Shown here: in pieces, positions 40,173 to 40,668 of the stretch
Layout of the letters: each line of letters opens with the position of its first letter
How positions within the stretch are numbered: the stretch's first letter is position 1
Assembly: GCA_910586125.1 (NCBI GenBank)
Contig: CAJUHP010000029.1
Span: 7,770 to 48,437, forward strand
Origin: an uncultured Lachnospiraceae bacterium
Lineage (GTDB): Bacteria > Bacillota > Clostridia > Lachnospirales > Lachnospiraceae
DNA length: 40,668 nucleotides
Direction of reading: 5' to 3'
Notes under the pieces: generated by a model
Told to the model about the DNA's origin: nothing
Databases searched by the model: none
Seen by the model: the letters and a program-made list of their open reading frames with translations, nothing else
Position numbers and translations under genes: made by a program

Positions 40173-40559
40173 ATGGACGAATTAAAACCGAGTATCCATG
40201 ACGAGGCAAACGGCCTTGATTATGTCCTTGCCGGGGACTACTACATCCCGGTTATCGGACTGCCGGAGGAGGATGACCGTCCTATCGGGAAATGGGGGCG
40301 GATGCACCGAGCATATCTGGAAGAAACGAATCCGCTCCTGCTCAGCCACCTGATTTTGACGGGCAGACTGCACACCTACCTTGCCGACCTGGACGAGCAG
40401 GCGCAGGACCGCTATCGGCTCATCATCAGGCAGATGACCACCGCCGAGGGCGTGACCGAGGACTTGAAGTGCCGGTCGCAGTGGGAATGGATTAAGACCA
40501 TGAACAGCATTATGAACCGCGCTGAGGAAAGCATTAAGCCTGAACTGATTTATACATGA
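40173..40559 (+). CDS. tnpV: TnpV-like transposon-encoded protein
   Basis: This 128-residue protein matches the TnpV family of small proteins carried on clostridial integrative elements. It has the typical LDYVLAGDYYIPVIGLP and PIGKWGRMHRAYLEE blocks, and a conserved C-terminal part with WEWIKTMNSI and NRAEE. Function is undefined. GGAGG precedes the ATG, and the terminator at 40599-40645 follows. With TnpW on the other side of the Rpn gene it frames an element remnant. Confidence 0.85.
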   Translation: MDELKPSIHDEANGLDYVLAGDYYIPVIGLPEEDDRPIGKWGRMHRAYLEETNPLLLSHLILTGRLHTYLADLDEQAQDRYRLIIRQMTTAEGVTEDLKCRSQWEWIKTMNSIMNRAEESIKPELIYT

Positions 40560-40569
40560 CTTTCACTCG

Positions 40570-40664
40570 GCATTTGCACCAGCGCAAAAGCGTACAGGCT
40601 TCCGCAAGGCTCTCCCTATGGGCGGGACCTTGCGGGAGTTTTTCCTTTGCATTTGTACCATCGC
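40570..40664. repeat. 16-bp direct repeats around the tnpV terminator
   Basis: GCATTTGCACCAGCGC (40570-40585) recurs as GCATTTGTACCATCGC (40649-40664), with two mismatches. The copies flank the terminator and may be an element end or binding site. The right copy nearly touches the window end. Confidence 0.55.
40599..40645 (+). terminator. Intrinsic terminator of tnpV
   Basis: CTTCCGCAAGG (40599-40609) pairs with CCTTGCGGGAG (40628-40638) around a long loop with one mismatch, followed by TTTTTCC. Confidence 0.82.
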
Positions 40665-40668
40665 TGAC

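Overview
The window comes from a strictly anaerobic, fermentative low-GC-lineage Firmicute, most likely a gut Clostridia of the Lachnospiraceae/Oscillospiraceae type. This is an inference from the content: clostridial Rnf genes, HdrABC/Flx-type flavin electron transfer, a LicT/RAT-controlled PTS operon, canonical sigma-A promoters, and small transposon-borne TnpV/TnpW and Rpn proteins. Nearly all genes lie on the minus strand. No rRNA, CRISPR array or complete insertion sequence is visible.

Left part (1-8 kb): a tRNA-Leu(CAG) gene occurs twice with its promoter (1-104 partial, 1538-1679 complete), bracketing an ArsB/NhaD/SLC13-type permease. Next comes a PTS operon (LicT antiterminator, HPr-like protein, EIICB transporter) preceded by a promoter, a RAT element and an overlapping terminator. 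It is followed by a tRNA block (Leu, Met, Val), a diacylglycerol-kinase-type lipid kinase, a CPBP membrane protease, tRNA-Pro and tRNA-Glu, and an acylphosphatase.

Rnf region (8-16.8 kb): one minus-strand operon of 11 genes runs from a promoter near 16.83 kb. In transcription order it reads rnfD, rnfG, rnfE, rnfA, rnfB, a double FMN_bind protein, rnfC, a second rnfD-like gene, a second double FMN_bind protein, a divergent RnfE-like membrane protein and an EetB/Gx-type membrane protein. It looks like a standard Rnf ferredoxin:NAD+ oxidoreductase interleaved with a second, flavin-rich outward electron branch.

Middle (17-25 kb): a short XRE-type regulator faces a five-gene operon (ankyrin-repeat protein, HSL-type esterase, condensation/acyltransferase-like protein, zinc-ribbon membrane protein, GH20-like glycosidase). 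A small membrane protein and structured repeats follow.

Right centre (25-36.4 kb): a 12-gene operon from one strong promoter encodes a malate-type dehydrogenase, HdrB, HdrC, HdrA, FlxD, FlxC, FlxB, FlxA, an FrdB-like and an FrdA-like subunit, and fumarase alpha and beta. Together these would take oxaloacetate to succinate. The last step would be a soluble fumarate reductase wired to an NADH-oxidising, flavin-based Hdr/Flx complex. My main hypothesis is an electron-bifurcating NADH:fumarate/ferredoxin oxidoreductase whose reduced ferredoxin feeds the Rnf complex in the same window.

Right end (36.6-40.7 kb): ferritin, then mobile-element debris. This includes a TnpW-like small gene, a chimeric membrane ORF, an Rpn-family nuclease, two decayed small genes (one helix-turn-helix, one glycine-rich) with a palindromic operator, and a TnpV gene with its terminator.
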